64,000 nt of DNA, taken from positions 1 to 64,000 of the forward strand of contig JALKBU010000005.1 of NCBI GenBank assembly GCA_023091735.1, read 5' to 3'. Positions 11,273 through 19,827 of this stretch are shown in pieces; the stretch's first letter is position 1, and the number at the start of each line of letters is the position of its first letter. A model generated the notes under the pieces. That model made no database searches. It saw only the letters and a list, made by a program, of their open reading frames with translations, and was not told the origin of the DNA. This DNA is from Trichomonas tenax. Taxonomy: Eukaryota; Parabasalia; Trichomonadida; Trichomonadidae. A program made the translations under genes and the position numbers.

Positions 11273-13321
11273 ATGAAATATGCTGACTTACGTGCTGCTA
11301 TTAAAAAGATCAGATTTAAACCCGGAGAAACAGCTTATCTCATCTCAATGGCTTTCATGAACGAGTTAGAACAGGCTTCAAAGAAGAATTTTCCTGTGAC
11401 ATTAATTGATAATTCTTCTCTTTTCAAAAAAGAAACATTCAAGCCTAATCTAAAAGAAGGTGTCGACTATATCGCGGTTAATCAAGATCTTTGGGATGAA
11501 CTTCAGATGGAATTCGAAATTAAACGCGAAGCAAGAGTAAAAGTTCTCGAAAATGGCCACCCAGAACTTTATCCATTGAATATTACAATTACGTATAAAA
11601 ATCAATCTCGAGGTATGATTATAAGTCGAAATGCTGATATTTCGACTCTTGTTCTTAGAGTTGTTATGGAATTCATGATACCACAAGATCAGCCATTCGA
11701 TTTGTTTACTTCGTCATCAAAAGAACCACTCCCTTTCGAAGGAACAATTCAAGATGTTCTGAAATCAAACTATAAAGTTGATGTTCGTCCTGTAGAAAGG
11801 AAGAAGAATGAATCTCCAGAAAAAATTAAAGGAATTAAGACACTTTACCAAACTTACGTCCCAGGAAAGCAAAACACAGAAAAATCACAACCAGAGAAAA
11901 CAAATATAGAACAACAACCCACAGAGCAAGAAAATGCGGAAGAAGCAAATGATGAAAATCCGCCCGGCGTTGAAAAACCAAAATTCAAACCGTGTGGAAT
12001 GCTAAACTTAGGCAATACATGCTACATGAACGCATCAATTCAATGTCTGGCATCAATTCCACAATTTGTTCCTGCACTTCAAGCTTTAGATAATCCACAA
12101 CACAAAGTAACACATGCACTCAACTACATACTTAAAACAATTCTTGAGAGGCAAAACTCTTCATTTGATCCGACAAATTTCAAATCTTTAATAGGCGAAT
12201 GTATCCACTTCACTAAGGGTTTTGATCAGCAGGATGCACACGAATTTACTACAGCTATTATTGAAAAACTTCAAAGTGAAGTTCCTGATGTCGCATCTTT
12301 ATTTTTCGGCCGAATGATATTCCAAACAACATGCGATAACTGTAAGAAAGTCACAGAATCCAATGAAGCCTTCACATCCCTCAGTCTGCCAGTTGCTTCA
12401 GCAAGGAGAGTCAGCTTTGTCCCATGGACAATGGATGTCCCGATGACGAAAATGTTCCAGCCTCCACAGAAATGTCTATTAATTGGTGATGATAAAGGTG
12501 TTTATAAGGCAGTTGAATGGCCAGCTCTAAATTATAATGAAGTTTATGCTATGGAAACGCCGACGTCGATGAAATCAACTAAAGCTCTAGCAATAGTTAG
12601 AGTTAGATCTAATGATGGTGGACACTTTTTAACATCACCGATACTTGTTGAAGTTCCATTAGGTGAGAAAGTTACTGCAAGCAGATTGATCGGCATTGTT
12701 GGATCAAGAATAAACTGCTTGTGGGCTAAGGAGCATCAACAAGCAGCCACACAGAACTGGAGGATTGCTGTTGGATTCGAGAGATTCAAGAAACCAATTG
12801 AAGGGATATTATGTCGCGAAGAAATTATTGTTGAAGTTAAATTATCATTCACTCTCCCAGATAAAGGCTTCTTAGACATTAGAACAGCATTTTCAATGAC
12901 AACAGCATCACTATCTGATCTTGTTACAACATTCTTAGCCCCATCACGATTGGATCAGAACAATACATGGAAATGCCCTGACTGTGGTGAATCTACAAGA
13001 GCTGTGAGAAAGGCTCAAATTGTTTCATCACCAAATATTCTTTTGATTCAATTAAAGAGATTTGCCATAGGAAGACGTTCTGTTGATCGTGATGCCACAT
13101 CTGTTGAGCTTCCTCAGACAATTGATATTGCTGGAAGAAAGTTCTATCTTAGAAGTGTCGCAAATCACAGTGGTGGAACTGGTGCTGGTCATTACACTGC
13201 ATTATGCAAGCGTGGGCAGTTTGTTTTTAACTTTAATGATTCAAAGGTATCTGTTTCTCATGGATTCCCTACAGAATCCTATGGAGCATATGTTTTGTTC
13301 TATTCAGTCGAATCTGAATGA
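11273..13321 (+). CDS. Ubiquitin carboxyl-terminal hydrolase with DUSP domain (USP4/11/15-like)
   Basis: This is a cysteine protease that removes ubiquitin from proteins. In 682 residues there is an N-terminal DUSP-like domain (GETAYLISMAFMNEL, then LIDNSSLF and LKEGVDYIAVNQDLWDEL), a ubiquitin-like stretch (PLNITITYKN onward), an acidic linker and the USP catalytic core. The Cys box is GMLNLGNTCYMNASIQCL with the nucleophile near residue 250. The His box is GAGHYTALCK. Zinc-binding CxxC pairs occur at CDNCKK and CPDCGE. Domain order matches USP4/11/15. The first true ATG of the frame is used. It is convergent with an ENY2 homologue, but it lacks the ZnF-UBP domain of Ubp8/USP22, so it is probably not the SAGA enzyme. 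Confidence 0.9.
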   Translation: MKYADLRAAIKKIRFKPGETAYLISMAFMNELEQASKKNFPVTLIDNSSLFKKETFKPNLKEGVDYIAVNQDLWDELQMEFEIKREARVKVLENGHPELYPLNITITYKNQSRGMIISRNADISTLVLRVVMEFMIPQDQPFDLFTSSSKEPLPFEGTIQDVLKSNYKVDVRPVERKKNESPEKIKGIKTLYQTYVPGKQNTEKSQPEKTNIEQQPTEQENAEEANDENPPGVEKPKFKPCGMLNLGNTCYMNASIQCLASIPQFVPALQALDNPQHKVTHALNYILKTILERQNSSFDPTNFKSLIGECIHFTKGFDQQDAHEFTTAIIEKLQSEVPDVASLFFGRMIFQTTCDNCKKVTESNEAFTSLSLPVASARRVSFVPWTMDVPMTKMFQPPQKCLLIGDDKGVYKAVEWPALNYNEVYAMETPTSMKSTKALAIVRVRSNDGGHFLTSPILVEVPLGEKVTASRLIGIVGSRINCLWAKEHQQAATQNWRIAVGFERFKKPIEGILCREEIIVEVKLSFTLPDKGFLDIRTAFSMTTASLSDLVTTFLAPSRLDQNNTWKCPDCGESTRAVRKAQIVSSPNILLIQLKRFAIGRRSVDRDATSVELPQTIDIAGRKFYLRSVANHSGGTGAGHYTALCKRGQFVFNFNDSKVSVSHGFPTESYGAYVLFYSVESE

Positions 13322-13563
13322 GCAAAAAAATATTATTTTGATTATATTATAATAGAGTTGTGTAAAATATTTATATATTTAATAACTTTCTTCACTTATA
13401 TTAACAATTAATTTTCCAATATTTAATTCGCTATTTTTACATAGGGTTTCTTAATTTGTATTTCCATGAGATATATAAAAATGATGTGTGCATTGATTGT
13501 AGAATGAAAAAATAAGCTGAGAAAGAAATATTATGAAACAAAAACAATTTATAAAACAGAAAT

Positions 13564-13890
13564 CTATTTCGAAGGATTTTCGACAGGCACTTGCTTTTTA
13601 GACAGTGTTTCCTTAATGAATTTTGACGTTGTCTGCTTGAGATCTTTCGGAAGACTTGAAATTGCATGCTCCCGTATTTTTTCTGCAACGATTTCTGGTG
13701 TAAGTTCTTCTATGTTCTCGTTTGACATAACTTTCAAGCTCATGCTTTTAACATCTTCTCTCCAATTCGATTTATTTACGGCATCCTTGATAAGATTTCT
13801 CACTTTATCGATGTCGCCATCTGCCTCGAGCTGTTTTAATATCTTGTCTCTGTATATCCTTATCTGTTCCTCACGAGACTCTGCACTCAT
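13564..13890 (-). CDS. ENY2/Sus1 homologue (SAGA DUB and TREX-2 subunit)
   Basis: This small helical protein of 108 residues matches ENY2/Sus1, which in other eukaryotes links the SAGA deubiquitinase module to the TREX-2 mRNA export complex at nuclear pores. The pattern is a helix with IRIYRDKILKQLEADGD, then VRNLIKDAVNKSNWREDVK, then LTPEIVAEKIREHAISSLP and VKKELL-like KFIKETL. Length and spacing agree with the human protein of about 101 residues. An ATG five codons upstream is embedded in ATGTCACTTTTA, which looks like the initiator element itself, so the second ATG is the likelier start. The last residues are a short polar tail. Confidence in the family is good given its distinctive layout. 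Confidence 0.85.
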   Translation of the reverse strand: MSAESREEQIRIYRDKILKQLEADGDIDKVRNLIKDAVNKSNWREDVKSMSLKVMSNENIEELTPEIVAEKIREHAISSLPKDLKQTTSKFIKETLSKKQVPVENPSK

Positions 13891-13894
13891 TTTT

Positions 13895-13904
13895 AAAAGT
13901 GACA
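13895..13904 (-). promoter_or_regulatory. Initiator-like TGTCACTTTT for ENY2 gene
   Basis: Read on the minus strand, TGTCACTTTT fits the trichomonad initiator TCA(+1)Y(T/A). It lies right before the preferred ATG, giving a leader of about ten bases. Confidence 0.55.
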
Positions 13905-13956
13905 TTCAATTTTAACCTTTATTTGATAATAAATAATAAATAAAAAAGAAAAACAG

Positions 13957-15951
13957 TTATTTGTCAGCCTTGAAATACTCAACGAAATACTTGTACTCTT
14001 CGATGACGGTATCTTCTTCGATACATCTTCTCCAAGCTTCGTAATCGATAAGATCATTGAGCTCATCAAGATCGATTGGTTTTGGATCGCCAAGAGGCTT
14101 TGGTGGGGTGTTCTTGGAAAGTCCTCTTGCCTGAATGAATGAGTCACTGGTAACTGGCAATGGCATCATTTCATCCGGCTTGATATTCTCAAGGATATAT
14201 GCAACTGTCTCATCAGGAATATCCTTGCAAATCTCATCCTTGATCTTCGGGTCTTCTGCGACCGAAGGAGAAAGAGTTATCAAGTGGCAAACCTGCTTTG
14301 AGACTGGGAATAATACCTTATATGAGTAGTCCTTCTTATCATTGATGATTCCATCTTCTTCGCCTTCTGGCTTCTCTGGTATTTCCTTCCTCATTGCTGT
14401 TTCAACCATTGTGAAGAAGCTTGACCAAAGAGAGCCAGCCTTCGAGTTGAAACGCAATGGTGTATCAGCGATCTTCTGAGCAAACTTGTAATCGAGCATC
14501 TTGACGAAATAGCGCATCATGAAATTGTCAACAAGAGGATACTGTGGTCTGATCCTCTTTTCTGTACCTTCAAACGCTTTAACAAAATCTTCAACGAGAA
14601 TATTCATCTGGAATCTTGTTGAGGAGAGTCTGTTGGCATGAACATTGAAGTCATCAAGATAGAACTTGAGCATACCGTTCATAGCGCTGAAGAGGACTGG
14701 AACCATCTTATCGAGGAATTGACTGACTAGAGGAAGCTTCCTCTTACGTGCGTAAAGTGTGACGATCGCATATGTGTACAAGCGGTGAACGGACCAGCAG
14801 TTACTTTGGAGAGGAGCAAGGCCAATGTAGTTGACAAACGAGTTGAGGCACTGCTCATGAACAAGGACTTGGCAATGCATGATTGTAGCACAGAATGGAA
14901 GGCATGCGGGTGGGCATGCGATGGAGTCATCTTCATCAATGCATGCTGTGTGCTTGTATATTGGCCATGTTTTGTGGAGGACTTTCTGAATAAGTAAAGC
15001 AAATTTGTTGATTTTTTCCTCATCAACTTCTTTCTGTGTTTCTTCTTCCTCCTCTTCCTCGTATGATGATGAGTAGTAGCTGGATGATTCTTCCTTCTTT
15101 TCTTCTTCCTGCTTAACTTCGACTTCTTCGACAATTGGTTGCAGTGGAGTGTTCTCATCAATTGGCATAGGCATTGCTGTTGGTTCCTTGCCCTCTGTTT
15201 GAGACATGTCAATTGGCTTTTCTTCTTCTTTTGGAGTTGGATCTTCTTTTGGAATTTTATCGGAAGATAAGACCTGAGATGTAGATTTGCGATATTTAAC
15301 GAACGAATCACGCTTTCTTGGCTCTAAGACATCTTCGACATCTGCTTTTTCAATTTCCGGTTGAGGTTCTTCCTTCTTTTCTTCAGCTGGAGGTTCCTCC
15401 TTCTTCTCTTCTTCCTCTTTCTTCGCGTCTGACTTATCCCAATCCTCAAGTTGGACTGGCGGATTTGGATTTTCTTCCTCGTGGACCTCCGGTTCGACAG
15501 CCAATGGTTTCATGCTGTAGACTGGATCATACTCTTTCGGAATCGGTTGATATGAGAAAGAAATATGGATAACTGGAGGAATTGACCTTCCAGATTCCAT
15601 TTCTTTGGTAACTATATCTGGTTTTTCGTTTTTATAGAATTCTGCAACATTTATCGATATGCGTCCATAAAACTTCACCTCTTTATCTTCTGTATGCCTT
15701 CTGAGCAAAAATTCGACATTTTTTGGTCGTACTGATTTGTCTTTCTTGCTGATGAACATTGTAACTGGCACGCTAAAGCATTCCTCGAATTTCAGTCTGC
15801 CTTTCTTATCAGGACGATGTTTATCTGTTAGTGAGGCATTATTTCCTCTGTGCCAGGCGATATCGAACTCGTTTTGGAATTTAGGAGGTACCAGGGCTGC
15901 ATGGACCTTAAAGTATAAAGTTTCGTTGACTTTTTCCCACTTCCAAAACAT
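13957..15951 (-). CDS. N-terminal C2 (EEIG1/EHBP1-like) domain protein
   Basis: The protein has 664 residues. The first 140 or so resemble the NT-C2 domain of EEIG1/EHBP1 proteins, a membrane-associating C2 variant: it opens with MFWKWEKVNETLYFKVHAAL and has strands with VEFLLRRHTEDKEVKFYGRI and a VIHISFSYQP end. Residues of about 150-320 are a low-complexity acidic region rich in Glu, Lys and Pro. The C-terminal half is helical with many Cys and aromatic residues and recalls the region that follows NT-C2 in plant and protist proteins, possibly DIL-like, but this is weak. A role in membrane traffic or actin linkage is inference. Only 66 bases separate it from the ENY2 gene on the same strand. 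Confidence 0.6.
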   Translation of the reverse strand: MFWKWEKVNETLYFKVHAALVPPKFQNEFDIAWHRGNNASLTDKHRPDKKGRLKFEECFSVPVTMFISKKDKSVRPKNVEFLLRRHTEDKEVKFYGRISINVAEFYKNEKPDIVTKEMESGRSIPPVIHISFSYQPIPKEYDPVYSMKPLAVEPEVHEEENPNPPVQLEDWDKSDAKKEEEEKKEEPPAEEKKEEPQPEIEKADVEDVLEPRKRDSFVKYRKSTSQVLSSDKIPKEDPTPKEEEKPIDMSQTEGKEPTAMPMPIDENTPLQPIVEEVEVKQEEEKKEESSSYYSSSYEEEEEEETQKEVDEEKINKFALLIQKVLHKTWPIYKHTACIDEDDSIACPPACLPFCATIMHCQVLVHEQCLNSFVNYIGLAPLQSNCWSVHRLYTYAIVTLYARKRKLPLVSQFLDKMVPVLFSAMNGMLKFYLDDFNVHANRLSSTRFQMNILVEDFVKAFEGTEKRIRPQYPLVDNFMMRYFVKMLDYKFAQKIADTPLRFNSKAGSLWSSFFTMVETAMRKEIPEKPEGEEDGIINDKKDYSYKVLFPVSKQVCHLITLSPSVAEDPKIKDEICKDIPDETVAYILENIKPDEMMPLPVTSDSFIQARGLSKNTPPKPLGDPKPIDLDELNDLIDYEAWRRCIEEDTVIEEYKYFVEYFKADK

Positions 15952-16150
15952 TAAGGTCTATTTTACTTCCTGATAAAAAGTGACGCAAATAAAAAATTTG
16001 TTGATTTCATTTATCTGTGAATGTGAAGTGAGAAATTTTTTACTGGAAACTAAATAATATGACTCCTGCGTTACAATCGCCTATTCTTTGGTGAATCTCT
16101 TCGACTCAAAATGAAAAATTATTTTTAGATTTGCATATGTTTATTTTTTC

Positions 16151-16262
16151 GGCTTCATTTTTTTTCTCGTTGACCTTTTTGAGTTTTGCGATTTTTAACG
16201 AGTAACCCCCTTCCTGAACGAATCTGATGAAACATTTACGTGCTTTTTGGGGGTTCTGATTC
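16151..16262 (+). repeat. Left terminal inverted repeat
   Basis: It pairs with the right terminal repeat over about 110 bp with mismatches and small gaps. The best block is GAGTTTTGCGATTTTTAA, identical in both arms. Confidence 0.75.
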
Positions 16263-16303
16263 TAGTGGTGCAATCTGTTTCATGATCTTAGCAAGGTATT
16301 ACT

Positions 16304-16360
16304 TAATCATGAAATGATTACAAACAGAAACCCATTAAAAATCATTAATGGGCTTCTGTT
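16304..16360. repeat. Two strong hairpins inside the TIR element
   Basis: First, TAATCAT-GAA-ATGATTA (16304-16320). Second, a 15-pair stem with one mismatch, AACAGAA-CCCATTAA against TTAATGGG-TTCTGTT (16323-16360) and a six-base loop. Such nested foldbacks are common in MITE-like elements. Confidence 0.7.
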
Positions 16361-16589
16361 ATGAATCTCTTTGATGATTATAACAAATATATCTCACTAT
16401 TATAGCGTTCGCTCGCTTATTTTTGCAAGAGTTCCCCTAGAAAAATCAAAAAATAGAAAAGAAAAAATACGCTATGCGCAGGAGTCAAACGGCATTCCTT
16501 TGCTCATCCATCGAGCATACCTATCGCTATGCTATCTCAAGTTCACACAAATTTTGCTCATTGGTAACATTACATATCAAATTTTCGAC

Positions 16590-16656
16590 GTTACATGACA
16601 AATATCAGATAATAAGTATCGAAAATGGTGACTTTCGTTATTTTACATGTCAAAAT
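16590..16656. promoter_or_regulatory. Two ACATG-CAAA motifs inside the TIR element
   Basis: GTTACATGACAAAT (16590) and TTTTACATGTCAAAAT (16641) match the recurrent intergenic motif. Their presence inside a mobile element suggests that the element can carry this sequence to new promoters. Confidence 0.4.
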
Positions 16657-16721
16657 TCGATGAAATCTCATGGAGGCACGGAGATCCTCAAGTTAAATAG
16701 ACAAGCAAATGCTATAAACAT

Positions 16722-16831
16722 ACTCAGCACCCCTGAAAAGCACTTAAATGACTTCTCAGTTTGGCTTAATAGGGGGCTTACTCATTAAAAATCGCAAAAC
16801 TCAAAAAAGTCAACAGGGAAAAAATTCAACC
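16722..16831 (-). repeat. Right terminal inverted repeat
   Basis: This is the inverted partner of the left arm. The outermost bases read GGTTGAATTTTTT on the minus strand against GGCTTCATTTTTT at the left end. Confidence 0.75.
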
Positions 16832-17048
16832 ATTTTTTCCTAAAAAATCTGGAATTCTTATTAAATAATTGATATTTTTGAAAAATAAATTTATAGTTAA
16901 TGTTAATAATAAATATAGATATGATAATATATGTTCAAATATCAATTGTTTAACAATCAAATTTTACATGTTTTAAGAAAAGTTTAATTTATTGATAGTT
17001 TCGATTTTGGAGATGATTTGATAAATAGGTTTTAAGTTGTGAGTAATG

Positions 17049-17073
17049 TAACGATATTTTGAATGTCACTTTT
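17049..17073 (+). promoter_or_regulatory. Myb-site-like TAACGAT and initiator TCACTTTT
   Basis: TAACGATAT lies 16 bases before TGTCACTTTTCAG, which fits the trichomonad initiator and is 34 bases upstream of the Myb gene ATG. TAACGAT resembles Myb recognition elements described for Trichomonas promoters (recalled, not checked). Confidence 0.5.
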
Positions 17074-17099
17074 CAGATTTTAATCCAATTGGATTTTTA

Positions 17100-17954
17100 A
17101 TGTCTAATTCTTGGACTGAAGCAGATGATAATTTGCTTAAACAACTCGTTGCAGAGTACCAGAAGCAATGGAGCGTCATTGCTGCCCATTTTCCGAACAA
17201 AACTCCTTCACAAGTTGCTTCCAGATGGGAAAAGTACTTAGATCCAAATCTTATTAAGGGTGCTTTCACTGAGGAAGAAGATAATCTCATCCGTCAGTTT
17301 GTAGCTGTCCATGGACCGCGTTGTTGGCAACAAGTTACTGAATTTGTGCCAATGCGCTCAGCAAAGCAGTGCAGAGAGCGTTGGTTTAATCACCTCGATC
17401 CATCTGTTGTCAACAAAGACTGGACTCCCGAAGAAGATCAGGTTATCTTTGAAAGGCATCAGCAAATCGGCCCAAAGTGGGCGCTGATCTCGCGCCAGCT
17501 TCCTGGAAGAACAGATAACGCAATCAAGAATCGCTGGAATGCATCGATATCTAAAAGAGTTAAAGCAGACGAAAATGGTGTTGAATATCTCGCTCCAGAT
17601 ACGTCAAAGCGTAAACGCCGTGTTGCTAAACAGCTTCGTTCACGCCCAACACCAATTTGCACCGTCACTCCTGAAACATTGACTGCACCTCATCCACTGA
17701 GGTCTTCTACGCCGCCGCCACCAACCATTCGCGACGAGGAAATCTCGCAATTCGTACAACCGATTGATAACTCAGGTTTTGTTGAAGTCTCCCCACAGGG
17801 TTCTTTCTTCTTAATGAGCCCTGCGAAGATTTCTCCATTCTCTTTCAGCCCTACAGCTGGAATTAGCCCTAATTCTCCGTTCCGTAATATCTTCAAGTCA
17901 CCTGGTGCCGATGATTTTGTTTATGAGTCTTTTGATTCACCAATGTTCCAATAA
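17100..17954 (+). CDS. Three-repeat (R1R2R3) Myb transcription factor
   Basis: A sequence-specific nuclear DNA-binding protein of 284 residues. Three SANT/Myb repeats follow each other: SWTEADDNLLKQLV with RWEKYLDP, then GAFTEEEDNLIRQFV with RERWFNHLDP, then DWTPEEDQVIFERH with GRTDNAIKNRWNA. Helix-three residues in repeats two and three match those that contact DNA in c-Myb. A basic patch (KRKRRVAKQLRSR) follows and could serve as a nuclear localisation signal. The C-terminal 90 residues are Ser/Pro-rich with repeated SP dipeptides, likely a regulatory or activation region. Most trichomonad Mybs have two repeats, so the first repeat here is notable. Its own promoter carries a Myb-site-like sequence, which hints at autoregulation. 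Confidence 0.93.
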   Translation: MSNSWTEADDNLLKQLVAEYQKQWSVIAAHFPNKTPSQVASRWEKYLDPNLIKGAFTEEEDNLIRQFVAVHGPRCWQQVTEFVPMRSAKQCRERWFNHLDPSVVNKDWTPEEDQVIFERHQQIGPKWALISRQLPGRTDNAIKNRWNASISKRVKADENGVEYLAPDTSKRKRRVAKQLRSRPTPICTVTPETLTAPHPLRSSTPPPPTIRDEEISQFVQPIDNSGFVEVSPQGSFFLMSPAKISPFSFSPTAGISPNSPFRNIFKSPGADDFVYESFDSPMFQ

Positions 17955-18223
17955 CTTATCAGATAGTTGTATTAAAATGTTTATTCATGATTTTCCGATT
18001 CTAATTTCACATTTATTTTTCAAAAACGAAATTTTGTTGTGATTTTGATGAAATCACTTAAAAGGAGAGACTCCATATCAACCCATAATAAAAAGGAGGA
18101 AAAATTTAGATTTAAATTTGCTTGATAATAAAATAACTAAATTGATGAAATCTTTAGTCAAATAATTTCTATTATAAACCAATAGAACTTTCCATGAAAG
18201 TCCTGTTGTATCTTTCTATCCAT

Positions 18224-19387
18224 TTATTTTGACGGAACTTTCTTTTTGAGGTATGTCTGCTCTGATAAGAAAGTGAAAGCAGCAGATAAAACGATGAAAA
18301 ATGAGATAAAGAATGCATTCCATGATGTAACCATTTCCTTCTCTTTAGTATTCAACTTTTCGTTTGTCATGATGAGATGGAAGGAGTTAACATAGGAGCA
18401 GCCACCGAAGAGACCAACACAAATCATGAATATGATCATTGTCCAGAGTGGCATCCAATAGAAGAATGGCTGTGTTGCCCAGATTCCGAAGAAAACAGCT
18501 TGGCAAAGAGTCAACACACCAACCCATGGGAACTTGAAGAGAGCCAAAGAGCTTCTCGAAATGAAGACACCAATCTGATACATGAGGTTGAGGAGTGCAT
18601 AGAGATATGTTTTCTGTGGTTTCTTTGGATTTTGAGCGCAATGAACATAAGCACTCTGAATAACGTACTCGAGGAAGTAAACAGCACCGCAGTTGAACAT
18701 GAACCACCAAACAGGTATGAGGATCTTGCAGTTGAAACAGCTAACGTGCTCTTCCGTCGATGGCTGGGAATTTTCTGAAAGTAAAGGAATTGTTCTGTTT
18801 TCATCTACTTCTTCTGGTGAACGCTTTATGACACAGTAGAAGCAGAATATGTACACAAAAACAATCGGTGTAACAGCAACAAAAGACCAAAAGTAATCGA
18901 AATTGAACAATGCACAGGCAAGAGAGTAACTAGCACCTAAAATTCCGGCCATACCAGTGCCGGAGCTCCATGACGTAAGTAAGTTTTGCTTCCTTTTAAT
19001 CGTAATGTAGCAAAGAAGAACAGATTCACCAAACGATGATGAAAAGCCAAACAAGAAAACACAAACGAGAGTAAGCCAGAAATTCTTTGAAAACGCGACA
19101 CCTAAAAGTCCTGCAAGCATTGAAGCCGCGTTGATACCAAAATTAACTTCGTAAGGTACGTTCATTGATGCAAGCCAAGTATTGATAAAACGTGCGAAGA
19201 GGCCACTGAATGTATTCGCAGCAAGTGAAAGACCCAAATACGTTGGGTTATTATACTTATCGACTATTCTGTTTGCGCTGGCGATACCGATAACGTAAGG
19301 AAGGTTGTTGATGGCTCCGAGAAGGAACATTGCAATCTTGTCAACAAAACGGACATTGATTCCGTAAGTTGGCTGTGAATCAGTCAT
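18224..19387 (-). CDS. CLN3/battenin-like transporter
   Basis: An integral membrane protein of the major facilitator fold, related to CLN3 of lysosomes and Btn1 of the yeast vacuole. It has 387 residues with about ten to eleven hydrophobic helices. Family features include FLLGAINNLPYVIGIASA in the first helix, GFSSSFGESVLLCY, and TSWSSGTGMAGILGASYS, which matches the conserved SWSSGTGGAG block of CLN3. A hydrophilic loop in the middle is Ser/Glu-rich. The frame has a further ATG 14 codons upstream (19429); the intervening residues are a Lys-rich low-complexity run, so the second start is preferred. It probably acts in an endolysosomal membrane. The substrate is not evident from the sequence. 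Confidence 0.85.
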   Translation of the reverse strand: MTDSQPTYGINVRFVDKIAMFLLGAINNLPYVIGIASANRIVDKYNNPTYLGLSLAANTFSGLFARFINTWLASMNVPYEVNFGINAASMLAGLLGVAFSKNFWLTLVCVFLFGFSSSFGESVLLCYITIKRKQNLLTSWSSGTGMAGILGASYSLACALFNFDYFWSFVAVTPIVFVYIFCFYCVIKRSPEEVDENRTIPLLSENSQPSTEEHVSCFNCKILIPVWWFMFNCGAVYFLEYVIQSAYVHCAQNPKKPQKTYLYALLNLMYQIGVFISRSSLALFKFPWVGVLTLCQAVFFGIWATQPFFYWMPLWTMIIFMICVGLFGGCSYVNSFHLIMTNEKLNTKEKEMVTSWNAFFISFFIVLSAAFTFLSEQTYLKKKVPSK

Positions 19388-19815
19388 TTTTTTGATTTTT
19401 TTTTCTTTTTCGGAAGTTTCAAATCGCATTTAAAACAAAACATAAATATAGAGAGCTGATGCAGAAATTAAACATTTTCCTCATGGTAGCGTATCAAAAT
19501 TTCAAAAAATGCTCGATAAATTCAGCCAACATACTTCTCTAGGCCATCATTAACCTACTTGGGCTTACCATGAATATGGATCATGTTAGCACACTAACCA
19601 CCATGTTTTATAAGTCTTTATATTTGCAAAATAATTCTTTATCTGAAATCACAAGTCAAATAACATTGATATAACCAAAAGCAGATATCCTCATGGCGCT
19701 GTGTTGCACAGTCCTAGTAATAATGCAAATTAAATTCTATTACTAATATAAAGATTGATTTTATGGATATTATTTCTTTTTTTAAGGGGCTTTTGAAAGA
19801 CTCAAAAATATTTTG
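19388..19815. other. Intergenic region, divergent genes
   Basis: This gap separates the leftward CLN3-like gene from the rightward Hsp70-like gene. No gene, RNA or repeat is seen in it. The right end runs into the initiator of the chaperone gene. Confidence 0.5.
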
Positions 19816-19827
19816 TCATTTTGTATT
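19816..19827 (+). promoter_or_regulatory. Initiator-like TCATTTTG before Hsp70-like gene
   Basis: TTGTCATTTTGTATT stands directly before the ATG. It fits TCA(+1)Y(T/A) and gives a leader of about ten bases. Confidence 0.6.

Larger units (their letters stand above)
16151..16831. mobile_element. Non-autonomous TIR element with 8-bp target site duplication
   Basis: The two ends are inverted repeats of roughly 110 bp. The left end reads GTTGACC then T-rich, GAGTTTTGCGATTTTTAA, CGAGTAA and CCCCC. The reverse complement of the right end reads GTTGACT, GAGTTTTGCGATTTTTAA, TGAGTAA and CCCC. Similarity continues inward through CATTTACGTGCTTTT and CATTTAAGTGCTTTT. Both ends are flanked by ATTTTTTC (16143-16150 and 16832-16839), a perfect 8-bp direct repeat. 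There is no transposase frame. Long TIRs beginning GG and an 8-bp duplication fit a MULE-type MITE; hAT elements also make 8-bp duplications. The duplication is T-rich, so chance is not fully excluded. The small open frames inside are not gene-like. Confidence 0.75.
15952..17099. other. Intergenic region hosting a TIR transposon
   Basis: Most of this gap is taken up by an inverted-repeat element described separately. The rest is AT-rich. The right end holds promoter elements of the Myb gene: TAACGATAT near 17049 and TGTCACTTTT near 17064. Confidence 0.6.

Noticed and set aside
16470..16545. A possible tRNA on the minus strand inside the TIR element (TGCTC-GATGGAT-GAGCA looks like a D-arm).
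   Set aside because: The anticodon stem has a mismatch and a wrong loop size, and no T-arm with GTTCRA nor a paired acceptor follows.
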